Shown: positions 23,542 to 30,965, numbered from the stretch's first letter. The stretch: DNA of 34,670 nt from JAKGBX01 sp965366835 (GCA_965366835.1 CBDUGF010000026.1:1-34670), one strand, 5' to 3'. The notes: generated from the letters alone by a model not told the origin. Numbers and translations: made by a program.

Positions 23542-23557
23542 CGCACCGTTCGGTGCG
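23542..23557. terminator. Bidirectional hairpin between GNAT gene and dgkA
   Basis: CGCACCG (23542-23548), loop TT, CGGTGCG (23551-23557). It directly follows the dgkA stop on the minus strand (1 nt away) and lies 136 nt after the GNAT gene. No U tract. The 150 nt upstream contains a direct repeat GCCGG(A)TTAAC and no gene. Confidence 0.5.
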
Positions 23558-23558
23558 A

Positions 23559-23918
23559 TTAACCAATCAGCCCGATCAGCACCACGACCCAGGCCAGCCC
23601 GGCGGCCAGCGAGGCCACGAACACCCCCGCGCTGCCCGCATCCTTGGCCTTGGCGGCCAGCGGATGCTGATCCTGCGAGATGTAGTCGACCGTGTGTTCG
23701 ATCGCCGTATTGATCAGCTCGAATGCCAGGACCAGAACTCCGAGAGACAGGATAAGTGCCCGTTCCGAAAGGGAAATCGGCAGGGTCAGCGCCATCAGGG
23801 CCGAGACCAGATTGGCCCAGACCCAGGTGCGGAAGGAATGCTCTGTGCCCCAGGTCTGGCGCAAGCCGCGCCAACTCCAGATCAGGCGCAGCCTGAGCCG
23901 CTTGAAGAAATAGAGCAT
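23559..23918 (-). CDS. dgkA: Diacylglycerol kinase, prokaryotic type
   Basis: 119 residues from the ATG at 23918, with GGGGAGG 8 nt upstream. DgkA phosphorylates diacylglycerol to phosphatidic acid in the inner membrane, recycling lipid from membrane-derived glycan or lipid-modification pathways. Three hydrophobic spans and the conserved cytoplasmic helix are visible: FELINTAIEHTVDYIS with Glu67, Asn70 and Glu74, then AKDAGSAGV with Asp93, matching the family active site. The frame runs up to 24446 in the open sense but that extension overlaps other genes on the same strand and is not conserved. Confidence 0.9.
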   Translation of the reverse strand: MLYFFKRLRLRLIWSWRGLRQTWGTEHSFRTWVWANLVSALMALTLPISLSERALILSLGVLVLAFELINTAIEHTVDYISQDQHPLAAKAKDAGSAGVFVASLAAGLAWVVVLIGLIG

Positions 23919-24058
23919 CGCGCGCTTGCCTCCCCTCGGCCCCACTTGGCCGAAAAGATCAGCGATTTCAGAGGTTAAAGCAAGGCCGCCGACAGCCCAC
24001 CCGCAATTCGAGCCACCCCGCGCACCCCGGCGCTGCAGGCAAGACGCTGACCACCCTG

Positions 24059-24319
24059 TTACAGCCGTTCCAGCACCGCCTTGTTGCGGCAATCCCCGTA
24101 GGGCTCGAAACGTTGCACCGCCTGGGTTGCCAGCCAGTGTTTGCAGCCTTCGACAAAGGCGCATTGGCGGCAATTCGTGACCATGGTGGAATATTCTTGC
24201 GCGGTCAGTTTCCCGACCGCCATCGCTTCGCTCAGATTGATCCCCATGGCCCGCGCCGCCGAGCGCGTGAGCCAGAAGTGCATCGCCGGATCTCCGAGTG
24301 GCAAGACATTGGTTGTCAT
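24059..24319 (-). CDS. DUF6455-type cysteine-motif protein, copy 1
   Basis: 86 residues from the ATG at 24319. Family assignment is by recognition of the Rhodobacterales pattern PLGDPAMHFWLT at the N-terminus. A C-x2-C-x5-C-x17-C arrangement (Cys50, Cys53, Cys59, Cys77) is shared exactly with the neighbouring paralog. The four cysteines suggest a metal or Fe-S site, but this is inference; no function is known. The start codon overlaps the stop of copy 2 (TGATG), so the two are translationally coupled. AGAAAG stands a few nt upstream. Confidence 0.8.
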   Translation of the reverse strand: MTTNVLPLGDPAMHFWLTRSAARAMGINLSEAMAVGKLTAQEYSTMVTNCRQCAFVEGCKHWLATQAVQRFEPYGDCRNKAVLERL

Positions 24320-24591
24320 CAGCTTTCTTCCATTTCTTCCAGCGCCCTGAGGACGCCGAATTGAACCCGATTGCAGCACTCGCGCGGCAACGTTTCGAGC
24401 GTTGCACCACCCGCGAGCAAGGTCTCACAGCCCCGCGTCCACCCACAGCTTCGGCAGCGTTGCACCATCCCGGCCCAGCGCGCCTGATCGAGATCGCCGC
24501 GCGCCCTCGACCTGGCCAGATTCAGCCCGCCGGCCCGCGCCATGCGCTGGGCGAGCCAGAAATGCCGCCGGGTGTCTCCGAGTGGTCGCAA
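24319..24591 (-). CDS. DUF6455-type cysteine-motif protein, copy 2
   Basis: 90 residues. The start is chosen as the TTG at 24591, because GGGAGG stands 5 nt upstream and the product then begins MRPLGDTRRHFWLAQRMARA, collinear with the paralog's PLGDPAMHFWL. A TTG at 24624 opens the frame earlier but lacks support. The cysteines Cys46, Cys49, Cys55 and Cys73 repeat the paralog's C-x2-C-x5-C-x17-C spacing. Its stop shares a base with the start of copy 1. The pair looks like an old tandem duplication with low sequence identity outside the motif. Function unknown. Confidence 0.75.
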   Translation of the reverse strand: MRPLGDTRRHFWLAQRMARAGGLNLARSRARGDLDQARWAGMVQRCRSCGWTRGCETLLAGGATLETLPRECCNRVQFGVLRALEEMEES

Positions 24592-24662
24592 CAGGGCCTC
24601 CCGCCATGAGCGTGATGGCTCCAACCCTAATCCACCGCCGGATCAAGCGTCTTTGACCCTGA

Positions 24663-25028
24663 TCAAACTCCGGACTTGCCGCGTTCCGCGAGATAGGCGC
24701 GGACACAATCAGCGACCCGGCGGAACCGGTCGCCGCCCAGTTTCGTGCCGCCATACCAACGGGTTACAACGATCAGATGGTCGCGCAACCCCTCACGTTC
24801 CAGCATCCGCAGGATCATCATCCCGGCGCCCGCCTCGCCATCATCGCCCTTCAGGGGGGTGCCATCGGCGAGCAGAATCGCCCAGCTGTTATGGCTCGCC
24901 CTGGCGTATTTCTTCACGCTCCTGAGCGCCTTCAGCAACGCCTCCACCTCATCCCGGCTGGCGGCCCCGGCGCCCGAAACCGCATATTTCGAGCCGCGGT
25001 CGCTCACCACGTTCTCAAGCTGCAACAT
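24663..25028 (-). CDS. IMPACT/YigZ-family protein (short form)
   Basis: 121 residues, only the N-terminal IMPACT domain; longer YigZ proteins (~200 aa) carry a second domain. Recognised by the family motifs: RGSKYAVSGAGAAS at the N-terminus, HNSWAILLADG, then GDDGEAGAGMMILRMLE and VTRWYGGTKLGGDRFRRV. Eukaryotic IMPACT binds the translation regulator GCN1; bacterial relatives have no established function. Start at the ATG at 25028. It lies upstream of the DUF6455 pair on the same strand (71 nt), so the three may be co-transcribed. Confidence 0.88.
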   Translation of the reverse strand: MLQLENVVSDRGSKYAVSGAGAASRDEVEALLKALRSVKKYARASHNSWAILLADGTPLKGDDGEAGAGMMILRMLEREGLRDHLIVVTRWYGGTKLGGDRFRRVADCVRAYLAERGKSGV

Positions 25029-25124
25029 GGTCAGGAATCCCCCACCTGCGACAATTGCGACAACCTGCTAGCGTCATTGCATAAAGCCGAACTCGATTTT
25101 GAGAAAAACACTTGCGGGGATGAC

Positions 25125-25388
25125 ATGAATTTCAATTTTTCCGATTTGACGCTGTTCGAAATCGCCGGGGTCTTCGGCTTCGCACTCTACGTGATGAATT
25201 ACGTCATGCTCACTTTCCGGCATCTGACCAGCGATTGCATCACCTATTTCGCGATCAATTTCAGCGCCGCCAGCCTGGTTCTGATCGGCCTCACCGCCAG
25301 CTTCAATCTCGCCGCCGCCCTGCTTCAGGGTTTCTGGATCGTGATGTCGCTGATCGCGATTTCGCTGCGCCTGATGCGCCGCTTCTGA
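25125..25388 (+). CDS. CBU_0592-like small membrane protein
   Basis: 87 residues from the ATG at 25125, with CGGGGA close upstream. The open frame runs back to 24777 but overlaps the IMPACT gene antisense. Three hydrophobic segments are present: LFEIAGVFGFALYVMNYVML, then YFAINFSAASLVLIGLTASF and LLQGFWIVMSLIAISLRL. The pattern, with Tyr-x2-Asn-x4-Ala between spans one and two and Phe-Asn-x-Ala-Ala before span three, matches the CBU_0592 family of unknown function. An inner-membrane location is inferred. It converges with the M48 lipoprotein gene (20 nt between stops). Confidence 0.8.
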   Translation: MNFNFSDLTLFEIAGVFGFALYVMNYVMLTFRHLTSDCITYFAINFSAASLVLIGLTASFNLAAALLQGFWIVMSLIAISLRLMRRF

Positions 25389-25408
25389 GCCGCCCCGCGC
25401 CTCCGGCA

Positions 25409-26119
25409 TCACATCTGTGACGACACCCGCCGCACCGTTTCCAACCGTTGCGCATTGGGCGGATGGGTGCCGAGAAAGCGATTGCCCGGATCGGGAATTC
25501 GGGCGAAGAATTCGGCCCCGCGCAGCGGATCGAAACCGGCTTTCTTGGTGATCACCGTGCCAAGTGCATCGGCCTCGAGTTCGAATTCCTTGGAGTAGCT
25601 GCGCGCACCCACGGCGGCGCCCAACTCCTGCGCGCTCTGCACCGAATTGGGGTCGGCCCCCGTCAGCACCGCCAGCCCGGCAAAGATCACCGCGCCCGCG
25701 GCGGCATTCTCGCGCTGGCGGCGGATGTGGCCGGCGATGTGATGCGCGGTCTCATGGCCCATGACAAAGGCCAGCTCATCGGCATTGCGCGCCTCTCCGA
25801 TCAGCGCCAGGGTGAAGGCGATCACCGGTTGCCCCGCCTGATCGAGCGTCTGATAGGCGTTGGGCGGCTGGCCGGGGCGGTCATCGACGACGATCTGGAA
25901 ATCGCAATTCGCCGCTTGAGTGCGGGCGCGGCATTCGCGCTCGGCCACCGGCTCGACCGTGTTGACCACGCTGACGAATTGCCGCGCCGCCCGCTGCGCG
26001 CTCAGCTTGGCCGCCACGGTCTCTTTCGGCGCCGCCGTGGCCGCCGGCGGCGCCTCTTGCGGCACCGTGGTCATGCAGCCCGCAAGGGCCAGAACAGCAA
26101 TCAGGGCCAGAACCCGCAT
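25409..26119 (-). CDS. M48-family metalloprotease lipoprotein
   Basis: 236 residues from the ATG at 26119. A lipoprotein signal (MRVLALIAVLALAGC, lipid cysteine Cys15) implies attachment to a membrane facing the periplasm. The zinc motif is HETAHH (HExxH, His122-His126), with the third ligand in the EFELEADALG stretch (Glu182), and a C-terminal THPPNAQRL segment typical of M48 peptidases. Such proteins resemble LoiP/YcaL or BepA and degrade or refold misassembled outer-membrane proteins; which is not decidable. An upstream in-frame start would place the lipobox too far in, so 26119 is preferred. Confidence 0.9.
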   Translation of the reverse strand: MRVLALIAVLALAGCMTTVPQEAPPAATAAPKETVAAKLSAQRAARQFVSVVNTVEPVAERECRARTQAANCDFQIVVDDRPGQPPNAYQTLDQAGQPVIAFTLALIGEARNADELAFVMGHETAHHIAGHIRRQRENAAAGAVIFAGLAVLTGADPNSVQSAQELGAAVGARSYSKEFELEADALGTVITKKAGFDPLRGAEFFARIPDPGNRFLGTHPPNAQRLETVRRVSSQM

Positions 26120-26244
26120 CGTCGCCTCATCTCGTTGATTTGCCCGACAGAATAGCATCTGCACCCGCGCGCGCCAGCCTCTTCGCGCGGTTTCACGCAG
26201 GCTTGAAGGCTTGCGCGCCGATTTCCGCCGTATAAGGTGATCCC

Positions 26245-26481
26245 ATGTTTTCGATAGAGCACGAATTTGACGCCACGGTGATTACACTGGTGGATGAGGG
26301 CGGCAGCCCGCTTCAGGAAGACGTCATCGTCAATGCTTTCGCCGAATGCGTCACCATCGAGCAGTTCGATCCGCGCACACAAAGCGTCCAGAAGATCACC
26401 CTGTCGCTGGCGCAGGTGCGCGACATGGCGGCGGCGCTCAACCTGCCCGAAGGGGTCTATTCACTGGCGCCCAAGCGCTGA
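26245..26481 (+). CDS. Small conserved protein of unknown function
   Basis: 78 residues. Acidic, beta-rich-looking sequence (EHEFDATVITLVDEGG, then QEDVIVNAFAECVTIEQFDP), without signal peptide or membrane span. Not recognised as a named family. A -10-like TATAAG sits at 26231-26236 with AAGGTGA directly before the ATG, so the start is well supported by a Shine-Dalgarno; the -35 is unclear (TTGCGC at 26211 gives only 14 nt). The gene is divergent from the M48 gene and converges with DUF167, 4 nt between stops. Confidence 0.7.
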   Translation: MFSIEHEFDATVITLVDEGGSPLQEDVIVNAFAECVTIEQFDPRTQSVQKITLSLAQVRDMAAALNLPEGVYSLAPKR

Positions 26482-26485
26482 CCGG

Positions 26486-26743
26486 CTAGTCCGCGATCCG
26501 GAACAATTTTTCGCGCGAGCTCTGCCCGCGGATCAGCACGAAGCTCGATTTCGGCACACCCAGTGCCTTGGCCAGAAGCTTGATCACCGCGGCATTGGCC
26601 TTGCCGCCTTCCGGTGCCACCGTCACATAAACGCGCAACGCCCCGTTTTCCTCAACGATCCGGTTGCGCGACGCTTTCGGCGTCACCCGCACGGCGATTT
26701 CGGCGCCGGGCCGGGCCAGCCTGGAAAGATCGGGATCCGCCAT
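26486..26743 (-). CDS. DUF167 (YggU) family protein
   Basis: 85 residues. Conserved core is visible: GAEIAVRVTPKASRNRI, then GALRVYVTVAPEGGKANAAV followed by IKLLAKALGVPKSSFVLIRG and QSSREKLF. The family is a small alpha/beta protein found across bacteria and eukaryotes, with no established function; it often lies beside the PyrR/YggT-type genes, which are not present here. Start ATG at 26743. It is divergent from the deacetylase gene (86 nt between starts). Confidence 0.9.
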   Translation of the reverse strand: MADPDLSRLARPGAEIAVRVTPKASRNRIVEENGALRVYVTVAPEGGKANAAVIKLLAKALGVPKSSFVLIRGQSSREKLFRIAD

Positions 26744-26829
26744 GCGGCTTTTCTACAACCTCAGCACCCCGGGTTGCAATCTGCGCCGCGCCGCGCGCTA
26801 ATCCTGCGCAAGGGAATCGGAGGACAAAG

Positions 26830-27936
26830 ATGGCCACAGGGTTTTTCTGGCACGAGAAATGTTTCTGGCACGGCGGCGGCAATTACGCGCTGACGCTGCC
26901 GCTCGGCGAGTTTGTGCAGCCGCTGGTCTCGGGCGGGCTGCCGGAAAGCCCAGAAACCAAGCGGCGGCTGAAAAACCTGGTCGAGGTCAGCGGGCTGAGC
27001 AAGGAGCTCTCGATGCAATCCGCCGCCCCTGCGACATGGGGCGATCTGGCCCGCGTCCATCCCGAAAGCTTCCTGCAGAAGTTCAAGGACACATCCGATG
27101 CCGGCGGCGGCGAGCTCGGCCTGCGCACCCCCTTCCTCAAGGGCGGCTTCGAGATCGCCGCGTTGTCGGCGGGCCTCGCCAAGGAGGCGCTGGCCCAGGT
27201 GCTCGACGGCACGCTCGAGAATGCCTATGCCCTGTCGCGCCCGCCCGGCCATCATTGCCTGCCCGACTGGCCCAACGGCTTCTGCCTGCTGGCCAATATC
27301 GCCATCGCCATCGAGGCCGCCATCGCCTCCGGTCAGGCCAGCCGCTTCGCCGTGGTCGATTGGGACGTGCACCATGGCAACGGCACCGAGGCGATCTTCT
27401 ACGACCGCGACGACGTGCTCACCATCTCGATCCACCAGGAACACAACTACCCGCTCGACACCGGCGACATCACCGATCGCGGCACCGGTGCGGGCCTTGG
27501 CTACAACATGAACGTGCCGCTGCCCCCCGGCGCCGGCCATGCCACCTATCTCGACGTGATCGAGCGGATCGTGCAGCCCGCCCTGGCCGAGTTCCGCCCC
27601 GACGTGATCATCGTCGCCTGCGGTTTCGATGCCTGCGCCTTCGATCCGCTGGCCCATATGCTGGCCACCGCCGACACCTATCGCGCCATGACCGCGCAGA
27701 TGATGCAATCGGCCAAGCACCTGTGCGAGGGCAAGCTGGTGCTGGTGCATGAGGGCGGCTATTCCGAAGCCTATGTGCCGTTTTGTGGCCATGCCGTGCT
27801 CGAAGAACTCGCCGACGCCACCACCCATGTTCCCGATCCGATGGCCGACACCCTGGCCCGGCGTCAGCCCAACGCCAGGATGCAAGCGGTGTTCGCCGAT
27901 CTGGTCACCGAAATGGCCGACATCCTGCTCGACTGA
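26830..27936 (+). CDS. Class II histone-deacetylase-like amidohydrolase
   Basis: 368 residues from the ATG at 26830, with GGAGGA 5 nt upstream; the open frame back to 26614 is antisense to DUF167. The zinc ligands are Asp179-x-His181 (VDWDVHHGNG) and Asp267 (ACGFDACAFDPL); the catalytic double His is PPGHH (141-142) and the transition-state Tyr is Tyr311 in HEGGYSEAYVP. Bacterial members deacetylate acetylpolyamines, acetoin-type compounds or acetyl-lysine; the substrate here is unknown. Repeat copy D with its hairpin follows 13 nt after the stop and could terminate the transcript. Confidence 0.9.
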   Translation: MATGFFWHEKCFWHGGGNYALTLPLGEFVQPLVSGGLPESPETKRRLKNLVEVSGLSKELSMQSAAPATWGDLARVHPESFLQKFKDTSDAGGGELGLRTPFLKGGFEIAALSAGLAKEALAQVLDGTLENAYALSRPPGHHCLPDWPNGFCLLANIAIAIEAAIASGQASRFAVVDWDVHHGNGTEAIFYDRDDVLTISIHQEHNYPLDTGDITDRGTGAGLGYNMNVPLPPGAGHATYLDVIERIVQPALAEFRPDVIIVACGFDACAFDPLAHMLATADTYRAMTAQMMQSAKHLCEGKLVLVHEGGYSEAYVPFCGHAVLEELADATTHVPDPMADTLARRQPNARMQAVFADLVTEMADILLD

Positions 27937-27949
27937 CGCGCGCCAACCC

Positions 27950-27995
27950 TTTCATCTTTCCGGAAATACTCCGGGGGTTTGGGGGCAGCGCCCCC
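27950..27995 (+). repeat. Dispersed extragenic repeat with GC hairpin, copy D
   Basis: TTTCATCTTTCCGGAAATAC, then TCCGGGGGTTT, then the hairpin GGGGGC-AGC-GCCCCC (27981-27995). It lies 13 nt after the deacetylase stop and in the same orientation relative to that gene as copy C is to argD. Terminator function is plausible but inferred. Confidence 0.7.
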
Positions 27996-28061
27996 ATTCC
28001 AACCCTTGACGCAGGCGCCTTCGCCCAAGACATAGAGCGCAAGCCCGAAAAGGATCCGCCG

Positions 28062-28640
28062 ATGCCCAAGCCCAACCAAGCCGCCCTCGATTTCCTGCAG
28101 ACCCGCCGCTCGCGCCCGGCCAAGACGCTCAAGGCCCCGGCGCCCGGCCGCGACGAGCTCGCGCCGCTGCTCAAGGCCGCCGCGCGCAGCCCCGATCACG
28201 GCAAGCTCGAACCCTGGCGCTTCCTGGTGATCGAATCCGGCGCCATGGCGCGGCTGGCCGACGCTGTTGAAACCCGCGCCCGCGCCGCCGGGCTCGCAGA
28301 TGACGCCATCGCCAAGGCCCGCAGCCAGTTCGATCAGGGCCACCTCGCCGTGGCGGTGATCGAGGTGCAGAAACCCTCCGACAAGGTGCCGCCGATCGAA
28401 CAGAGCTACAGCGCCGGTGCGGTCTGCCTGGCGCTGCTCAATGCCGCGCTGGCGGCGGGCTGGGGCGCCAACTGGCTGTCGGGCTTTCCCGCCCATGATC
28501 GCGCTTTCGTCCGCGACCAGCTCGGCCTCGCCGACAATGAACGCATCGCCGGTTTCGTCCATATCGCCAGCGAGACGGTCGCCCCGCCCGAACGCCCCCG
28601 CCCCGCGCTCGAGGAGATCACCACATGGCTTTCAGCCTGA
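28062..28640 (+). CDS. Nitroreductase-family flavoprotein
   Basis: 192 residues from the ATG at 28062, with AAAAGGA about 10 nt upstream; an in-frame start at 27783 would overlap the deacetylase and is rejected. The fold is the FMN-dependent nitroreductase type: FLQTRRSRPAKTL for the FMN phosphate Arg residues, then RSPDHGKLEPWRFLVIESG, and a central GWGANWLSG region. Members reduce nitro groups, quinones or other acceptors with NAD(P)H, or have other roles such as in tRNA or cofactor synthesis; the substrate is not predictable. Its stop overlaps the start of the EI24 gene by 16 nt, indicating translational coupling. Confidence 0.88.
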   Translation: MPKPNQAALDFLQTRRSRPAKTLKAPAPGRDELAPLLKAAARSPDHGKLEPWRFLVIESGAMARLADAVETRARAAGLADDAIAKARSQFDQGHLAVAVIEVQKPSDKVPPIEQSYSAGAVCLALLNAALAAGWGANWLSGFPAHDRAFVRDQLGLADNERIAGFVHIASETVAPPERPRPALEEITTWLSA

Positions 28641-29326
28641 TCCTCACCTCCTTTTTCAGCGCATTGGGCCAGACCGGCGATCCGCGCTTCCGCCGGGTGC
28701 TGGGGATCGGCATCGCGCTCACCATCGCGCTCCTGGTCGCCGCCTATGCCCTCCTGCTCTGGGTGCTCGACACGTTCATCGGCCCGGACGCCTATTTCGA
28801 GGTGCTGGGCCGGGTGGTCGATATCGGCGATCTCCTGTCCTGGTCGTCGCTGATCTTCATGCTGGTGCTCAGCTTCTTCCTGATGATCCCGGTCGCCTCG
28901 GCGATCACCTCGATGTTTCTCGACGAGGTCGCCGATGCGGTCGAGGCGCGCCACTATCCCGCGCTGCCCCCGATCCCCGGCGTGCCGTTCTTCGATGCCC
29001 TGCGCGACACGCTCAATTTCCTCGGCGTGATCATCGGCGCCAATACGCTCGCCTTCGTGCTCTACGTGTTCATGCCCCCGGCGACGCCGTTCATCTTCTT
29101 CGGGCTCAACGGCTATCTGCTGGGGCGCGAATATTTTCAGCTCGCCGCGATGCGCCGGATCGGGCGCGACGGCGCCAAGGCCTTGCGCAAGCGCCACGCG
29201 CTCACGATCTGGGCCGCCGGCGTGCTGATGGCGCTGCCGCTGGTGGTGCCGGTGCTCAACCTGGTGATCCCGATCCTCGGCGCCGCCACCTTCACCCATA
29301 TCTTCCATGGCCTGAAAGACCGCTGA
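28625..29326 (+). CDS. EI24/CysZ-like membrane protein
   Basis: 233 residues. Four to six hydrophobic spans are visible, for example ALTIALLVAAYALLLWVLD-like and SSLIFMLVLSFFLMIPVASA stretches, with the EI24 domain signature around LDEVADAVEARHYPALPPIP and the NGYLLGREYFQL segment. CysZ proteins import sulfate, but this family also includes many of unknown role; a cysteine-synthesis link is not supported by neighbours. Start ATG at 28625, 16 nt inside the nitroreductase gene. It converges with DUF1467. Confidence 0.85.
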   Translation: MAFSLILTSFFSALGQTGDPRFRRVLGIGIALTIALLVAAYALLLWVLDTFIGPDAYFEVLGRVVDIGDLLSWSSLIFMLVLSFFLMIPVASAITSMFLDEVADAVEARHYPALPPIPGVPFFDALRDTLNFLGVIIGANTLAFVLYVFMPPATPFIFFGLNGYLLGREYFQLAAMRRIGRDGAKALRKRHALTIWAAGVLMALPLVVPVLNLVIPILGAATFTHIFHGLKDR

Positions 29327-29354
29327 GGCCCGGCAAGCGCGCGGGTGCGTGGCC

Positions 29355-29630
29355 CTACTCCGCTGGTGCCATCCGCCCGAACCAGTCGAGATCGCGCACC
29401 GTGATCACCTCGCCGATGATGATCCCGGCAATGATGCACCAGAGCACCGCCGCCGCCACCGTGGTGATCAGCGCCTTCTTCTTCAGGTGATGCACCTCCG
29501 GCGACCCGGCCATGGTGCCCGGCAAGATCCGCCCGACATCGCCCTGGGTTTTCAGCCGGAAGGGAATCACCACCAGGAAGGTCAGGAACCAGAGCACGAC
29601 GAAAAGGACGATGGCCGAGGTGATGCTCAT
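29355..29630 (-). CDS. DUF1467 family membrane protein
   Basis: 91 residues. Two membrane spans are seen: AIVLFVVLWFLTFLVVIPF at the N-terminus and LITTVAAAVLWCIIAGIIIG in the second half, with a short loop LKTQGDVGRILPGTMAGSPE between them. The family is widespread in alphaproteobacteria and has no known function. The start codon overlaps the stop of the epimerase gene (TGATG at 29630), so it is translated with it. This coupling hints at a role linked to methylmalonyl-CoA metabolism or simply a conserved operon. Confidence 0.9.
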   Translation of the reverse strand: MSITSAIVLFVVLWFLTFLVVIPFRLKTQGDVGRILPGTMAGSPEVHHLKKKALITTVAAAVLWCIIAGIIIGEVITVRDLDWFGRMAPAE

Positions 29631-30034
29631 CAGACCTGCTCCAGTTCCACCAGGCAGCCGTTGAAATCCTTGGGATGCAGGAACAGGACCGGCTTGCCAT
29701 GGGCGCCGATCTTCGGATCGCCCGTGCCCAGCACCCGCGCGCCGCTGGCCTTGAGATGATCGCGCGCCGCGAGGATATCCTCGACCTCGTAGCAGACATG
29801 GTGAATCCCGCCCGCCGGGTTCTTGTCCAGAAAGCCCTTGATCGGGCTGTCTTCGCCGAGCGGGTAAAGCAGCTCGATCTTGGTGTTTGGCAGCTCGATG
29901 AACACAACGGTGACGCCGTGATCGGGCTCGTCCTGCGGCGCGCCGACGTTGGCGCCGAGGGCGCTGCGATACTGCGCGCAGGCCGCTTCGAGATCGGGAA
30001 CGGCGATGGCAACGTGGTTGAGGCGTCCGATCAT
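29630..30034 (-). CDS. mce: Methylmalonyl-CoA epimerase
   Basis: 134 residues, the usual size. The vicinal-oxygen-chelate enzyme interconverts (2S)- and (2R)-methylmalonyl-CoA on the path from propionyl-CoA to succinyl-CoA. Family features are seen: NHVAIAVPDLEAA with metal-ligand His7, GGIHHVCYEVEDI with His79, and Glu130 near the C-terminus (CLVELEQV). The start is the ATG at 30034; GGAGAGCCC-like purines lie upstream. It heads a two-gene unit with DUF1467 and is divergent from the response-regulator gene. MeaB at 1267-2241 serves the same pathway. Confidence 0.93.
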   Translation of the reverse strand: MIGRLNHVAIAVPDLEAACAQYRSALGANVGAPQDEPDHGVTVVFIELPNTKIELLYPLGEDSPIKGFLDKNPAGGIHHVCYEVEDILAARDHLKASGARVLGTGDPKIGAHGKPVLFLHPKDFNGCLVELEQV

Positions 30035-30212
30035 GGCTGGGGCTCTCCTTCGCTGAAATCTGTTTGGTTCTGTTTCGCCGTCCTTATGGGCGTCCGGCGC
30101 GCGCTTCGCAAGTTCTGCCGCATTTGCTTCGTTTCGTTAACCTCGCGTTAGGCATGGCTGCGTAATCCTCTATGGCAGACAACCGAAGCCAAGCCCGAAA
30201 AGGACGATCGCC

Positions 30213-30929
30213 ATGGACGAATTCGACCCGCTTTCCACCCATCACTCGCCCACCGCGGCCCGCCCGCTGCTCGGACTCACCGTGCTGGTGGTCGAAGATA
30301 GCCGATATGCCTGCGAGGCGATTCGCCTGATGTGCCTGCGCTCGGGTGCTCGGATCCGGCGCGCCGATTGCCTGATGTCGGCGCGGCGCCATCTTCAGGT
30401 CTATCGCCCGTCGGTTCTGATCGTCGATCTCGGCCTGCCCGACGGCTCGGGCACCGAACTGATTGCCGAGCTCGACCGTGTCAGCCCCCGCGTCGGCGTC
30501 ATTCTCGGGATGAGCGGCGATGACGGCGCCGAGCCTCGGGCCATGGCCGCGGGCGCCGATGGTTTCCTCGCCAAGCCGCTGGCCAATCTGGCGCTGTTTC
30601 AGGAAACCATCCTGGCCCAGCTGCCCGCCGACCGCCAGCCGATGGGCCCGCGGATTCTGCCCGATGGCGAGCTTTGCCCCGATCCGGTCGCCTATCGCGA
30701 CGACCTCGCGCATGTCGCCGACATCCTGACCGAAGAGCATGACGGCTCGACGCTGGACTACCTGGCGCAGTTCGTCGGCGGGGTGGCGCGCAGTGCGCAT
30801 GACGAACAGCTCGAACGCGCCGCCCGCTCGCTGGCCGCAAGCCGCTCTGAAAGCCGGCCTACGCGCTCGGCGCTGGCCTGTCTCGCCGGGCTGGTGCAGG
30901 AGCGTCTGGCCGAGCGGGTGGCGATCTGA
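30213..30929 (+). CDS. Response regulator without a DNA-binding domain
   Basis: 238 residues. A receiver domain spans about residues 20-140: acidic pocket Glu28-Asp29, phosphoacceptor Asp72 in LIVDLGLPDG, Ser101 in MSGDD, and Lys121 in LAKPLA. The ~100 residues after it are helical and rich in Arg, Ala and Glu, with no recognisable helix-turn-helix, GGDEF, EAL or HPt histidine motif. Output is therefore unknown, perhaps protein-protein interaction. No histidine kinase gene is adjacent, so it would be an orphan. AAAAGGA stands about 9 nt upstream of the start. A GC hairpin follows the stop at 30938-30965. Confidence 0.85.
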   Translation: MDEFDPLSTHHSPTAARPLLGLTVLVVEDSRYACEAIRLMCLRSGARIRRADCLMSARRHLQVYRPSVLIVDLGLPDGSGTELIAELDRVSPRVGVILGMSGDDGAEPRAMAAGADGFLAKPLANLALFQETILAQLPADRQPMGPRILPDGELCPDPVAYRDDLAHVADILTEEHDGSTLDYLAQFVGGVARSAHDEQLERAARSLAASRSESRPTRSALACLAGLVQERLAERVAI

Positions 30930-30937
30930 TCCTGCCT

Positions 30938-30965
30938 TGCCGCGCCGCACGCCCGCCGCGCGGCA
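30938..30965 (+). terminator. Possible hairpin after the response regulator gene
   Basis: TGCCGCGC (30938-30945) pairs with GCGCGGCA (30958-30965) across a 12-nt loop, 9 nt past the stop. No U tract follows, so a terminator role is tentative. Confidence 0.35.

Noticed and set aside
23559..24446. Long frame extending dgkA upstream
   Set aside because: The extension overlaps the DUF6455 gene in another frame, has no conservation, and dgkA has a strong Shine-Dalgarno at its own ATG.
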